Notes: generated from the letters alone by a model not told the origin. 13,207 nt of DNA from Gemmatimonadota bacterium (GCA_003220905.1 QHTS01000008.1:1-13207), one strand, 5' to 3'; shown: positions 1 through 7,402, counted from the first letter of the stretch. Program-made: numbers and translations.

Positions 1-549
1 GCCATCCTGGAGCAAGAGCGCCGCCATGGGCCGGCCGACGATGTTGGAGCGACCCACGATCACGGCGTGGTGCCCCTTGGTCTCGATCTCGCTCTTGACG
101 AGGAGCTGCTGGACGCCGTACGGCGTGGCGGGGCGAAAGCCGGTCGGGTCACCGATCGAGACCTTCCCCACGTTCTCCGGGTGAAAGCCGTCCACATCCT
201 TCCCCGGTGACACCCGGTGCAGCACCCGCGGTGCGTCGATGTGCTTCGGCAGCGGCAGCTGGACCAGAATCCCGTGGACCTTGTGGTCCGAGTTCAACCG
301 TTCGACCAGCTCCAGCAGCTCGGCCTCGGTCGTCTCGCGGGAGAGCCGGAGCGTCTCGTGATACAGGCCGGCCTCATCACACGCCTTCCCCTTCATGCGG
401 ACATAGGTGGTCGACGCGGGGTTGTCTCCCACCTGGACCGCGGCGAGCCCCGGGGTGATCCCGCGCGAGCGGAGCCTGCGGATCTCGCCCTGGAGCTCGG
501 CGCGCATCGCCTCGCCCACCGCGGCGCCGTCGATGAGCCTAGCGGGCAA
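1..549 (-). CDS. folD: FolD, methylenetetrahydrofolate dehydrogenase/cyclohydrolase (3' part missing)
   Basis: Bifunctional cytosolic enzyme of one-carbon metabolism: it oxidises 5,10-methylene-THF to methenyl-THF with NADP and hydrolyses that to 10-formyl-THF. The 183 visible residues carry the family signature YVRMKGKA (residues 49-56, with the expected catalytic Lys at 53), VQLPLP (96-101), KDVDGFHP (117-124) and the dinucleotide-binding GRSNIVGRPMA (167-177). The frame runs off the window edge, so roughly the last third is missing. I place the start at TTG 547-549, giving MPARLIDG, because FolD proteins begin with a few residues before LIDG. The next in-frame ATG (residue 15) would remove that conserved strand. 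Only a weak GGTGG lies upstream. The start overlaps the end of rny by 11 bases, implying co-transcription. The usual PCTP motif reads PATP (residues 140-143), a Cys to Ala change. Family is certain; the start is less so. Confidence 0.93.
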   Translation of the reverse strand, partial: MPARLIDGAAVGEAMRAELQGEIRRLRSRGITPGLAAVQVGDNPASTTYVRMKGKACDEAGLYHETLRLSRETTEAELLELVERLNSDHKVHGILVQLPLPKHIDAPRVLHRVSPGKDVDGFHPENVGKVSIGDPTGFRPATPYGVQQLLVKSEIETKGHHAVIVGRSNIVGRPMAALLLQDG

Positions 550-2053
550 AATCCACCGCGCGGGTCTCGCGGATCACCACCACCTTGATCTGGCCGGGGT
601 ACTGGAGCTCGCGCTCGATCTTGCGGGCGATCTGCTCCGAGAGCTCGCTCGCCTTGCCGTCGTCGATCGCGTTCGGGGTCACCACCACGCGCACTTCCCG
701 GCCCGCCTGGATCGCGAACACCTTTTCCACGCCCGCAAACTCGCTCGCGAGCTGCTCCAGCTGGGTGAGCCGTTTGACATACGTCTCGAACGCTTCGCGG
801 CGCGCTCCGGGCCGCGAGCCGGATACGGCGTCGGCCGCCTGCACGATCACGCTGATCGGCGACTCGTGGGCGACGTCGTCGTGATGCGCGGCAATGCAGT
901 TGATGACGATCGGGTGCTCGCCGTGCTTCGTGGCCACCTCCACGCCCAGCTGGACGTGCGTGCCGTCGTGCTCGTGCGTGAGCACCTTGCCGACGTCGTG
1001 CAGCAGCGCGCCGCGCTTCGCGAGCTGCACGTCGAGCTTCAGCTCGGCCGCGATGATCCCCGCCAGCCAGGCGACTTCCTTCGAGTGCTCGAGAATGTTC
1101 TGCCCGTACGAGGTGCGGTAGCGCATCCGACCCACGAGCTTCACCAGCTCCGGGTGCATGCCCTTGATGCCGGTCTCGTACACCGCCTGCTCGCCCGCCT
1201 CGAGCACCGAGGCGTCCACCTCGGCGCGCGCCTTGTCCACTACTTCCTCGATCCGGCCCGGGTGGATGCGCCCGTCCGTGATCAGCCGCTCGAGGGCCAG
1301 CCGGCCCACCTCGCGCCGGACGGGATCGAAGCACGACACCACGACGGTGTCCGGGGTGTCGTCGATGATGACGTCCACACCGGTCGCCGCCTCGAACGCG
1401 CGGATATTCCGACCCTCGCGCCCGATGATCCGACCCTTCATTTCATCGGAAGGGAGGGCGACCGCGGACACCGTGGTCTCGGCGGTGGACTCGGGCGCGA
1501 GCCGTTGGATCGCGAGGGCGAGGATCTTCTTGGCCTCTTTGTCCGCGCTCCGACGCGCCTGCTCCTTCAGGTCCCGGGCGAGGGCGGCGGCATCGTTGCG
1601 GGCCTCATCCTCGAGGCGGCGCAGCAGCTCCTGCTTCGCCTCTTGGGCCGTCAGGCCGGCGATTTGTTCGAGCCGGGCGCGCGCCTCCAGCTCCTTGGCG
1701 GCGAGCGCCTGATCCCGATCCTCCAGCGCCCGGCCGCGCTGCTCGAGGCCCCGGGCACGCTCTTCCAGGCCGGCGATGCGCTGCTCGACCAGCTGCTCGT
1801 GCCGCTCGATGTCCCGGCGGCGGCGCGCGGACTCCTCCTCGAAGGCCTCGCGCGCCTGCATCAGCTCCTCCTTCGCGGCGAGGACGACGCGCTGTCGGGC
1901 TTCCCCCAGGAGCCGCTCGGTCTCCGCGGCGGCCGCACGCGCCGCCGCCTCCGCCGTTCGGCGCTCCACCCAGCGCCCGACCACATAGAACAGCACTCCC
2001 GCAGCGACGCCTCCGCCGAGGAGGGCTGAGAGTACCACCAGCCAGTCCGCCAT
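539..2053 (-). CDS. rny: Ribonuclease Y (membrane-anchored endoribonuclease)
   Basis: Endoribonuclease that starts mRNA decay at the inner face of the membrane. The 504-residue protein has the full family layout: an N-terminal hydrophobic segment (about residues 4-26), a long charged Ala/Glu/Arg coiled coil (about 30-180), a KH RNA-binding domain with GRIIGREGRNIR (208-219), and an HD phosphohydrolase domain with ILEHS (320-324) and the metal-binding LLHDVGK (350-356). Length fits the usual 500-520. I chose ATG 2051-2053 because GGAG lies nine bases upstream; ATG 2069-2071 would add MLEIDL and cannot be excluded. The gene follows zapA after 68 bases and overlaps folD at its end. Placement in an operon with translation and division genes fits a housekeeping role. 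Nothing looks damaged. Confidence 0.95.
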   Translation of the reverse strand: MADWLVVLSALLGGGVAAGVLFYVVGRWVERRTAEAAARAAAAETERLLGEARQRVVLAAKEELMQAREAFEEESARRRRDIERHEQLVEQRIAGLEERARGLEQRGRALEDRDQALAAKELEARARLEQIAGLTAQEAKQELLRRLEDEARNDAAALARDLKEQARRSADKEAKKILALAIQRLAPESTAETTVSAVALPSDEMKGRIIGREGRNIRAFEAATGVDVIIDDTPDTVVVSCFDPVRREVGRLALERLITDGRIHPGRIEEVVDKARAEVDASVLEAGEQAVYETGIKGMHPELVKLVGRMRYRTSYGQNILEHSKEVAWLAGIIAAELKLDVQLAKRGALLHDVGKVLTHEHDGTHVQLGVEVATKHGEHPIVINCIAAHHDDVAHESPISVIVQAADAVSGSRPGARREAFETYVKRLTQLEQLASEFAGVEKVFAIQAGREVRVVVTPNAIDDGKASELSEQIARKIERELQYPGQIKVVVIRETRAVDFAR

Positions 2054-2121
2054 AAGATCTATCTCCAGCATCACCCCGCCGGAGGCGGAGCGAGTGTCTT
2101 CTATCCGGGAAACACCATTTC
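2054..2121 (-). other. zapA-rny intergenic leader with a small GC hairpin
   Basis: This short gap holds one stem on the transcript at 2074-2090: seven pairs (one G-U) closing a three-base loop, just before the alternative rny start at 2071. It lacks a following U-tract, so it is not an obvious terminator. It might affect rny translation or simply stabilise the mRNA. In many bacteria the zapA downstream region carries 6S RNA, but 68 bases are too few for it. Confidence 0.35.
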
Positions 2122-2448
2122 TCAACCGACGACGGAGGACGGATGATTGATGACTGCTTTTCGCTTCCCCGGCGGCAGCAGCTTGGTCAGATCGTCCGCC
2201 AACGCGGCGAGCCGTGCCGCGACCTCGCGCTCGCCCTTCTTCGCCTGGAATAATTCGTTCGTGATGTCCAGCGCCGCCAGGATCGCTGCCTTGTGGGTTT
2301 CGACGATCGGGCCCTGCGACAAGACCTTCTTCAGCGCCTGGTCCACGTATGCGGCGACTTCCCGCGTGTACTCGGGCGCCAGGTCGGAGCGCACCGTATA
2401 CTCCTCGCCGCCGATCATCACCTTGACCGCGTGCTTCTTGGTGCTCAC
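2122..2448 (-). CDS. zapA: ZapA-like cell division protein
   Basis: ZapA binds FtsZ and bundles its filaments at the division site. This 108-residue protein has the ZapA layout: an N-terminal beta region (VKVMIGGEEYTVRSD, 8-22) followed by a long helix for dimer and tetramer formation (THKAAILAALDITNELFQAKK, spanning about 51-71) and a charged coiled-coil end. I place the start at GTG 2446-2448: it overlaps the upstream stop as GTGA, and gives the normal ZapA length and N-terminus. The gene sits between a ZapB-like coiled-coil gene and rny, a common zapA setting. The last ten residues are encoded by a heptamer repeat and are probably dispensable for the fold. Identification rests on pattern and context. 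Confidence 0.87.
   Translation of the reverse strand: MSTKKHAVKVMIGGEEYTVRSDLAPEYTREVAAYVDQALKKVLSQGPIVETHKAAILAALDITNELFQAKKGEREVAARLAALADDLTKLLPPGKRKAVINHPSSVVG
2125..2154 (-). repeat. Degenerate GTCATCC heptamer array forming the ZapA C-terminus
   Basis: Read on the minus strand this is a run of about four diverged 7-mers (GTCATCA, ATCATCC, GTCCTCC, GTCGTCG). It encodes the last ten ZapA residues, VINHPSSVVG. A perfect (GTCATCC)3 array would encode VIRHPSS, so the match of peptide and DNA supports a repeat origin for the tail. The same heptamer forms the imperfect hairpin in the infC leader at 7457-7520. Confidence 0.6.
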
Positions 2449-2834
2449 TGAGGCCCCCCGCCGCTGGCACCCGGGGCGCTCCCACCCGCCGCCGCTCCGC
2501 CGCCCGTCGAGCGCACGCCTCCGTTGCCGCCGGCGTCGCGCGCTTGCTCCTCGAGAAACGTGAGGCGCGAGAGGAGGTCGTGGACCCGCACGCGCGCCGC
2601 CTCGACCCGCTGGCGCAACGTCTTGTTCTCCTGCTCCAGGTCCGCGACCCGGTTCCGCGTCTCGGCGTCGGGCTTGGCGGCGGACCCGCCGCCCCGCCCG
2701 CCACTCTCCTTCAGCTCCGCTTCGGCCTTGACGGCGCGCGCGCGCCACCCGGCCAGTTCGTCCGCCACGTGGCGAAGGATGGTCTCGAGCTGGTCGAGCA
2801 CCTGCGCATCAGCTCTCTCTCCGTCGTACGCCAA
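2445..2834 (-). CDS. Small coiled-coil protein upstream of zapA, ZapB-like
   Basis: A 129-residue acidic/basic coiled-coil protein without a signal peptide or membrane segment. Residues 6-37 and 52-92 show heptad spacing (LDQLETILRHVADEL; VADLEQENKTLRQRVEAA). They are split by a Gly/Ser-rich linker (SGGRGGGSAA) and followed by a low-complexity Gly/Ala tail. I choose TTG 2832-2834 as the start because GGAGG lies six bases upstream (2841-2845); GTG 2838-2840 directly abuts GGAGG and is too close. It overlaps the end of pheT by 26 bases, and its stop overlaps the zapA start as GTGA. Tight coupling to zapA and the coiled-coil architecture suggest a ZapB-type partner of the division ring. That is inference; FtsB/YabA-like coiled coils are alternatives, and primary sequence cannot separate them. 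Confidence 0.72.
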   Translation of the reverse strand: MAYDGERADAQVLDQLETILRHVADELAGWRARAVKAEAELKESGGRGGGSAAKPDAETRNRVADLEQENKTLRQRVEAARVRVHDLLSRLTFLEEQARDAGGNGGVRSTGGGAAAGGSAPGASGGGPQ

Positions 2835-5238
2835 GCTCACCCTCCAGAGCCTCGAGCCCGCGCGCCAACAGCGCATCCACGTCCCGCTCGCGCAGCGTCC
2901 GCTCGGGATCGCGGAACGTGCAGTGCCAGGCCACGCTGCGGTGCCCCGCCGGGATGCCCGGCCCCCGATACTCGTCGAACACCTCGAGCCGCTCGAGCAG
3001 CGGCCCCACGGTCCGCCGCAGAACGTCGGACACCTGGGCGGCGGTGACGCCCGGCGGAAGCACGAGCGCCAAGTCCCGCTCGACCGGCGGCTGCAGCGGC
3101 AGCGGCCGGTATACGCCCAGATCGGGTTGCGCGGCGGCTAGCCGCACCTCGAAACCGAACAGCGGCGCGGCCCACACCGGGGCGTCGGCCTCGAGGGGGC
3201 CGGCCCATCCCACCAACTGCCCGCCCCGTTCGACCGCCACCCAGCCGACCGCCCCGCCCGTTGCAGGGCGCACGTCGCACGACGGCGCCGCGACGGCTAC
3301 CGCTAACGCAAAGTGGTACTTCAGGTCCCATATGTCCATATCAGGTACTTTCGCACCCTCCGACCAATGGGGTGGCCGCCGCGCTCCGGTGAGCACTCCG
3401 GCGACGGACGTCCATTCCTCGGGCCCCCCGCCCCCCGCCCCCGTCCCCGTCCCCTTCCGGAAGACGGTGCCCACTTCGAAGAGCCGGATATCACGATTCC
3501 GATTCGCCCAGTTGTACTCGATCCGCCGCACCAGACCGGGCACAAGCCGATGTCGCAGATGAGCCTCCTCGGCGGACAGCGGATTGAGGATCGGCACGGC
3601 GTCGGGGCCGTCCGGAGGCCCAAGCGGCAGCGTGCGGGCCTCGAGCAGGCCGGCGCGCACCAGCTGTTCTCGTATCCGGGCCCGGGCACGCTCGTCCGGG
3701 GCGTCCGGCACGGTGCCCGGCCGGTAGGGGCGCAGCTCGTCGGGGAAGGCGTCGTACCCCTTCGAGCGGGCGACTTCCTCGATCAGATCCACCTCGCGCG
3801 TCACGTCAGGGCGCCAGCCCGGAACCTGCACCGCGAGCCGCGCGTCTTTGGGCGCCACGAAGAACCCCACCGCGGTGAGCAAACGCTCCACCTCGGGGCG
3901 CTCTATGGTCACGCCGAGGAGCCGGCTGACGCGCTCGGGGCGGAGGAAGATCGTCCTCTCCTGCTGGGGCTGCGGCCACAGGTCGAGCGCCGGCGCGCGT
4001 ACCTCACCTCCCGCCACGGCGATGATCAGCTCGATCGCCCGCCGCAACGCGTCCGGCATCCCGAGCATGTCGATCCCGCGCTCGAAGCGGTAACTGGACT
4101 CGCTCGACAGCTCCAGCGCCCGGCGGGTACGGCGGATGCGGGTCGGCTGAAAGTAGGCGCACTCGAGCACGAGATCTCTCGTGTCGGCGCTCACCTCCGA
4201 CTCGGCGCTCCCCATCACGCCCGCGACAATGGTGGGGTGCTCGGCGTCGCAGATCGCGGTCATATCCGCGGTGAGGGTGCGCGTCACGCCGTCGAGCGTG
4301 ACGATCTTTTCGCCGGGGCGCGCGCGCCGCACCACGACCGCGGGCCCACGCAGCCTCCCGAGGTCGAAGGCGTGGAGCGGCTGGTTCAGCTCGAACAGGA
4401 TGTAGTTGGTGGCGTCGACGACGTTGTTGATCGGCCGCTGGCCCACCGCGGTGAGCCGGGCGGCGAGCCAGGTGGGGCTCGGCCCCACCCGCGCGCCGCG
4501 GATCACGGCGATCATGTAGCGGGGAGCTCCTTCGGGGTCCTCGAGGCGGACTTCCACCCCGTCCACCACACCTGTGGCGGACTGGCGGACGGGGGGACGG
4601 GCGGACAGTCCGGCGGTCCGGCTGTCCGCCGGTCCGCCCGGTATGGCGGGGAGCTTGACCACCGCACCGATCGACGCGCCCAGCTCGCGCGCGACTCCCT
4701 TGTGACACAGCAGATCGGGGCGATTCGCCGGCACGTCGATCACGATCTGGTGATCGCCGATTCCCATGGCGTCGATGAAGCGGGTTCCCGGTGCGGCCGT
4801 GGTGTCGAGCTCGAGGATCCCCGTATGGTCAGCGCCGAGACCGAGCTCCTTCGCGGAGCAGAGCATGCCGTTCGACTCGACGCCGCGGATCTTCTTCCGC
4901 TCAAGCTTCACCCCTCCGGGCAGCACCGCGCCCACCGGGGCATAGGGGTAGATCTTGCCGGCCTGCACGTTGGGCGCGCCGCACACGACTTCGACGGGCC
5001 CCCCCCTCCCCCCGCCCGCGCTCCCGCCCCCACGGTCCACGAGGCAGAGCGACAGGCGATCGGCGTCGGGGTGCTTCTTCACCTCCAGCACGCGGGCGAT
5101 CAGGACGTCGCCCAGGTCCTGATGCAGCGGGACGACTGCGTCGACGGCGGCGACGTGGAGCGTCAGGCGGTCCGCGACGTCGCGCGCGTCGAGCGGGCGG
5201 TCCAGCAGCGCCTCGAGCCAGCGACGCGAGACGATCAA
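2809..5238 (-). CDS. pheT: Phenylalanine-tRNA ligase beta subunit
   Basis: Beta chain of the (alpha-beta)2 PheRS that charges tRNA-Phe. The 809 residues show all expected parts: an N-terminal region, an EMAP-type OB-fold tRNA-binding domain (about 40-155; VLIARVLEVKKHPDADRL), the B3/B4 editing domain (about 230-395), B5 (about 425-500), the catalytic-like core (about 510-700, with RLFEVG), and a C-terminal ferredoxin-like anticodon-binding domain (about 712-805). The start is TTG 5236-5238: it gives the standard MIVSRRWLEALL beginning, has GGAGG six bases upstream and overlaps the pheS stop as TTGA. A frame open further upstream runs antisense to no known domain and is only a shadow inside pheS. 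Residues 203-222 are encoded by a GGCGGAC heptamer palindrome, and Gly-rich loops occur at 69-80 and 597-606. Confidence 0.97.
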   Translation of the reverse strand: MIVSRRWLEALLDRPLDARDVADRLTLHVAAVDAVVPLHQDLGDVLIARVLEVKKHPDADRLSLCLVDRGGGSAGGGRGGPVEVVCGAPNVQAGKIYPYAPVGAVLPGGVKLERKKIRGVESNGMLCSAKELGLGADHTGILELDTTAAPGTRFIDAMGIGDHQIVIDVPANRPDLLCHKGVARELGASIGAVVKLPAIPGGPADSRTAGLSARPPVRQSATGVVDGVEVRLEDPEGAPRYMIAVIRGARVGPSPTWLAARLTAVGQRPINNVVDATNYILFELNQPLHAFDLGRLRGPAVVVRRARPGEKIVTLDGVTRTLTADMTAICDAEHPTIVAGVMGSAESEVSADTRDLVLECAYFQPTRIRRTRRALELSSESSYRFERGIDMLGMPDALRRAIELIIAVAGGEVRAPALDLWPQPQQERTIFLRPERVSRLLGVTIERPEVERLLTAVGFFVAPKDARLAVQVPGWRPDVTREVDLIEEVARSKGYDAFPDELRPYRPGTVPDAPDERARARIREQLVRAGLLEARTLPLGPPDGPDAVPILNPLSAEEAHLRHRLVPGLVRRIEYNWANRNRDIRLFEVGTVFRKGTGTGAGGGGPEEWTSVAGVLTGARRPPHWSEGAKVPDMDIWDLKYHFALAVAVAAPSCDVRPATGGAVGWVAVERGGQLVGWAGPLEADAPVWAAPLFGFEVRLAAAQPDLGVYRPLPLQPPVERDLALVLPPGVTAAQVSDVLRRTVGPLLERLEVFDEYRGPGIPAGHRSVAWHCTFRDPERTLRERDVDALLARGLEALEGELGVRRRES
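4576..4640. repeat. GGCGGAC heptamer palindrome inside pheT
   Basis: The left half is built from GGCGGAC-like units (GGCGGAC, TGGCGGAC, GGGCGGAC); the right half carries their complements (GTCCGGC, TGTCCGCC, GGTCCGCC). A nine-base perfect stem (4600-4608 with 4622-4630) closes over a 13-base loop that is itself partly palindromic. The element is in frame and encodes PheT residues about 203-222 (ADSRTAGLSARPPVRQSATG region), a linker between the tRNA-binding and B3/B4 domains. Perfect arrays would encode GGRRTAD and VRRPPSA, close to what is seen. Confidence 0.7.
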
Positions 5239-6263
5239 CGTGCTCCTCCCGCGAACTGCGCGAGGAATCGCACGTCGCTCTCGAACAGCACCCGGATGTC
5301 GGGAATCCCGTGGCGGCTCATCGCAATGCGCTCGGGGCCCATGCCCCACGCGAAGCCGGTGTAGCGCTCGCTGTCCACGCCGCAATTCTCGAGCACCGCG
5401 GGGTGCACGAGCCCCGAGCCGAGGATCTCCATCCAGCCGGTCTGCTTGCACGTGGGGCACCCCACACCCTTGCAGATCTGGCACTGCACGTCCATCTCGG
5501 CCGACGGCTCGGTGAATGGGAAGTACGAGGGCCGGAACCGCACCCGTGTGTCCGGGGCGAAGAACTTGCGCGCGAACGTCGCCAGGGTCGCCTTGAAATC
5601 CACGAACGTGATCCCCTCGTCGACGGCGAGTCCTTCGATCTGCTGGAACACCGGAGCGTGCGAGGCATCGAACGGGTCGCGACGGTACACCTGCCCCGGG
5701 ATCACGACCCGGATGGGCGGTGGGTAGCGCTCGAGGGTGCGGATCTGCACGGGCGAGGTATGGGTGCGCAGCAGGATGTCCCCGCTCAAATAGAACGAGT
5801 CCTGGGCGTCGAGCGCCGGATGATCCTTGGGGAAGTTGAGGGCGAAGAAGTTGTACCGTTCGGTCTCGGCCTCGGGACCCACGGCGCGCGTGAACCCGAG
5901 CTCGCGGAAGATCTCACAGATCTCGTCCACGACCTGGGTGACGAGGTGGAGCCCGCCCCGCCAGCCGGCGCGGCCGGGCATGGTGAGATCCACGCCCGTG
6001 ACCGTGCCGGCGGCGCGCTTGAGCTCGCCCTCACGGGCGGCGAAGGCGGCCTCGAACGCGCGCTTCAGCGCGTTCGCACTCGCGCCGACCTCCTTCTTGG
6101 AGGCCGGGTCGAGCTTGGGTATGCGCCCGAGAATCTGGGTGAGCGCGCCGACTCTGCGTCCGAGGATCTCGGTCTTCAGTCCCGAGAGCCGGCGCTCGTC
6201 CGCCTGCGGAATTTCCTTCAGACGCTCCCGCAGCTCGGCGAGGGCTGCCAGGAGGTCGCGCAT
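5235..6263 (-). CDS. pheS: Phenylalanine-tRNA ligase alpha subunit
   Basis: Catalytic chain of PheRS. The 342-residue protein has an N-terminal coiled-coil arm for tRNA (1-85) and a class II aminoacyl-tRNA synthetase core. Motif 2 is seen at IRVVIPGQVYRRDPFDASH (184-202) and motif 3 at GFAWGMGPERIAM (303-315). The amino-acid pocket signature has Trp306 where many bacteria have Phe, beside the usual pocket Ala305. Residues 261, 264, 269 and 272 are cysteines (CQICKGVGCPTC), a zinc-ribbon-like insertion known from a subset of bacterial PheS and absent from the E. coli form. The ATG at 6261-6263 is two bases after the rplT stop. No good ribosome binding site is seen, so reinitiation after rplT is likely. 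The stop overlaps pheT. Confidence 0.97.
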   Translation of the reverse strand: MRDLLAALAELRERLKEIPQADERRLSGLKTEILGRRVGALTQILGRIPKLDPASKKEVGASANALKRAFEAAFAAREGELKRAAGTVTGVDLTMPGRAGWRGGLHLVTQVVDEICEIFRELGFTRAVGPEAETERYNFFALNFPKDHPALDAQDSFYLSGDILLRTHTSPVQIRTLERYPPPIRVVIPGQVYRRDPFDASHAPVFQQIEGLAVDEGITFVDFKATLATFARKFFAPDTRVRFRPSYFPFTEPSAEMDVQCQICKGVGCPTCKQTGWMEILGSGLVHPAVLENCGVDSERYTGFAWGMGPERIAMSRHGIPDIRVLFESDVRFLAQFAGGAR

Positions 6264-6265
6264 GG

Positions 6266-6619
6266 TCAGAGCGCCTGCTTGGCGACCTCCGCGAGCTGCT
6301 CAAACGCGACGGGGTCGCGGACGGCGAGATCGGCGAGCACCTTGCGGTTGATCTCGACGCCCGCCTTGCGGAGTCCGTTCATGAGCCGGCTGTAGGACAA
6401 CTGGTGCAGCCGCGCGGCCGCGTTGATGCGCGTGATCCAGAGCCGGCGAAAGTCGGCCTTCTTGCGGCGCCGGTCCCGGTACGCGTACTTCTGGGCGCGC
6501 TCGACGGACTCCTTCGCCGCCTTCCACAGTTTGGACCGCCCGCCGAAGTAGCCCTTGGCGAGCTTCATGATCTTGTTCTTGCGCTTCAGGCGCGCGACGT
6601 TGCTCTTGACGCGGGGCAT
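6266..6619 (-). CDS. rplT: 50S ribosomal protein L20
   Basis: L20 is an early-assembling 23S rRNA-binding protein and, in E. coli and Bacillus, the repressor of its own operon. The 117 residues match the family over the full length: a basic N-terminal tail (MPRVKSNVARLKRKNKIMKL), the conserved AKGYFGGRSKLWKAAKESV helix, RDRRRKKADFRRLWITRINAA, and the C-terminal globular part ending AKQAL. AGGAG overlaps the rpmI stop nine bases before the ATG, and the gene lies 14 bases after rpmI, so the two are translated together. Regulatory sites that could respond to L20 are the leader attenuator and the rpmI hairpin. Confidence 0.98.
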   Translation of the reverse strand: MPRVKSNVARLKRKNKIMKLAKGYFGGRSKLWKAAKESVERAQKYAYRDRRRKKADFRRLWITRINAAARLHQLSYSRLMNGLRKAGVEINRKVLADLAVRDPVAFEQLAEVAKQAL

Positions 6620-6633
6620 GGGGGGATCGCTCC

Positions 6634-6828
6634 TTACGCCATCAGCAGGCGCTTGAGGCGTCGTTCGTCGGCGTGCGACACGAGCGCCGGCTTGCGCAGG
6701 TGGCGCTTCCGCTTGGGGTGCTTCTTGGTCAGGATGTGGCTCTTGTAGGCGTGGTACCGACGCAGCCGGCCGGTCCCTGTCAGCCGGACGCGTTTACGGA
6801 GCGCCCGCTTGGATTTCTGTTTCGGCAT
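6634..6828 (-). CDS. rpmI: 50S ribosomal protein L35
   Basis: Small basic ribosomal protein of 64 residues, beginning MPKQKSKRALRKRVRLTGTGRLRR and continuing with the typical AYKSHILTKKHPKRKRHLRKPALV. The ATG at 6826-6828 has GGAGG five bases upstream (6834-6838) and gives the standard L35 start. An upstream in-frame ATG at 6865-6867 overlaps the infC stop and would add 13 non-conserved residues, so it is not used here. The gene lies between infC and rplT in the canonical IF3-L35-L20 order. A strong hairpin in front of the start probably controls its translation. Confidence 0.97.
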   Translation of the reverse strand: MPKQKSKRALRKRVRLTGTGRLRRYHAYKSHILTKKHPKRKRHLRKPALVSHADERRLKRLLMA

Positions 6829-6836
6829 CTCGTCCT

Positions 6837-6856
6837 CCCCGGGCTCGCGCCCGGGG
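6837..6856 (-). promoter_or_regulatory. Stable GNRA hairpin at the rpmI ribosome binding site
   Basis: On the mRNA this reads CCCCGGGC-GCGA-GCCCGGGG: eight perfect G-C pairs capped by a GCGA tetraloop. It lies between the infC stop (6864-6866) and the rpmI ATG. The last two stem bases (6837-6838) are the first two bases of the GGAGG used by rpmI, so folding would compete with ribosome binding. In E. coli, L20 represses rpmI-rplT by binding structured RNA just upstream of rpmI, so this is a candidate operator. The absence of a U-tract argues against a terminator. Confidence 0.7.
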
Positions 6857-6863
6857 TTAGTTG

Positions 6864-7394
6864 TCATTTGGGGGCAAGCACCATCGACATGTTGCGGCCC
6901 TCGAGCTTCGGGTCCTGCTCGATCTTGGCGATGTCCTTCAGCTCGTTGGCGACCCGGTCCAGCACCTCGCGTCCCAGGTCGATGTGGGCCATCTGCCGGC
7001 CCCGGTACATCATCGTCACCTTGACCTTGTTGCCGTCCTGCAGGAACTCTCGCGCGTGTCGAGTCTTGAAGGCGAAGTCATGATCGTCGATCCCCGGCCG
7101 GTATTTCACTTCCTTGAGGTGGATGACGTGCTGCTTTTTCTTCGCCGCCCGCGCCGCCTTCGCCTGCTCGAACTTGAACTTCCCGTAGTCCATGATCTTC
7201 GCGACCGGGGGTCGCGCGAGCGGCGCCACCTCGACCAAGTCGAGGCCTCGCTCCTGCGCCGCGGCCAATGCTTCCTCGACGGTCAGCACGCCGAGCTGCG
7301 CTCCGTCGGGGGCGATCACGCGGATCGGGCTGATCCGGATCTGCCGGTTGACTCGGATGCGCGGCGCTTTGTTGTTCGGGCTTTCGATCGCCAG
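6864..7394 (-). CDS. infC: Translation initiation factor IF-3 with a non-canonical start codon
   Basis: IF3 binds the 30S subunit and rejects non-canonical start codons and wrong initiator tRNA. The full N-terminal domain (RVNRQIRISPIRVIAPDGAQ, about residues 14-33), the Lys-rich linker (DYGKFKFEQAKAARAAKKK) and the C-terminal domain (VKYRPGIDDHDF; KVTMMYRGRQMAH) are present. The frame is open upstream to a stop at 7458-7460, yet has no ATG, GTG or TTG before residue 26. A GTG there would delete part of the N-terminal domain. I therefore place the start at CTG 7392-7394, eight bases after GGAGGAG (7403-7409), giving 176 residues. ATC 7386-7388 is the alternative. Rare starts (AUU, AUC and others) are characteristic of infC and allow IF3 to repress itself. 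The stop overlaps an ATG (ATGA). Confidence 0.95.
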   Translation of the reverse strand: MAIESPNNKAPRIRVNRQIRISPIRVIAPDGAQLGVLTVEEALAAAQERGLDLVEVAPLARPPVAKIMDYGKFKFEQAKAARAAKKKQHVIHLKEVKYRPGIDDHDFAFKTRHAREFLQDGNKVKVTMMYRGRQMAHIDLGREVLDRVANELKDIAKIEQDPKLEGRNMSMVLAPK

Positions 7395-7402
7395 GTGCCG
7401 TT

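Noticed and set aside
2054..2121. 6S RNA gene downstream of zapA
   Set aside because: Only 68 bases separate zapA from rny, too short for the usual length and without the long central-bubble hairpin.
407..6395. Long open frames on the plus strand opposite rny, pheT and pheS (for example 407-2029 and 3313-5364)
   Set aside because: They are antisense to conserved genes, their translations are Arg/Pro/His-rich with no family motif, and long antisense frames are expected at high GC.
6829..6867. Upstream ATG that would lengthen L35 by 13 residues
   Set aside because: It lacks a Shine-Dalgarno of its own, adds non-conserved residues spanning the hairpin, and MPKQKSKRA is the standard L35 start.
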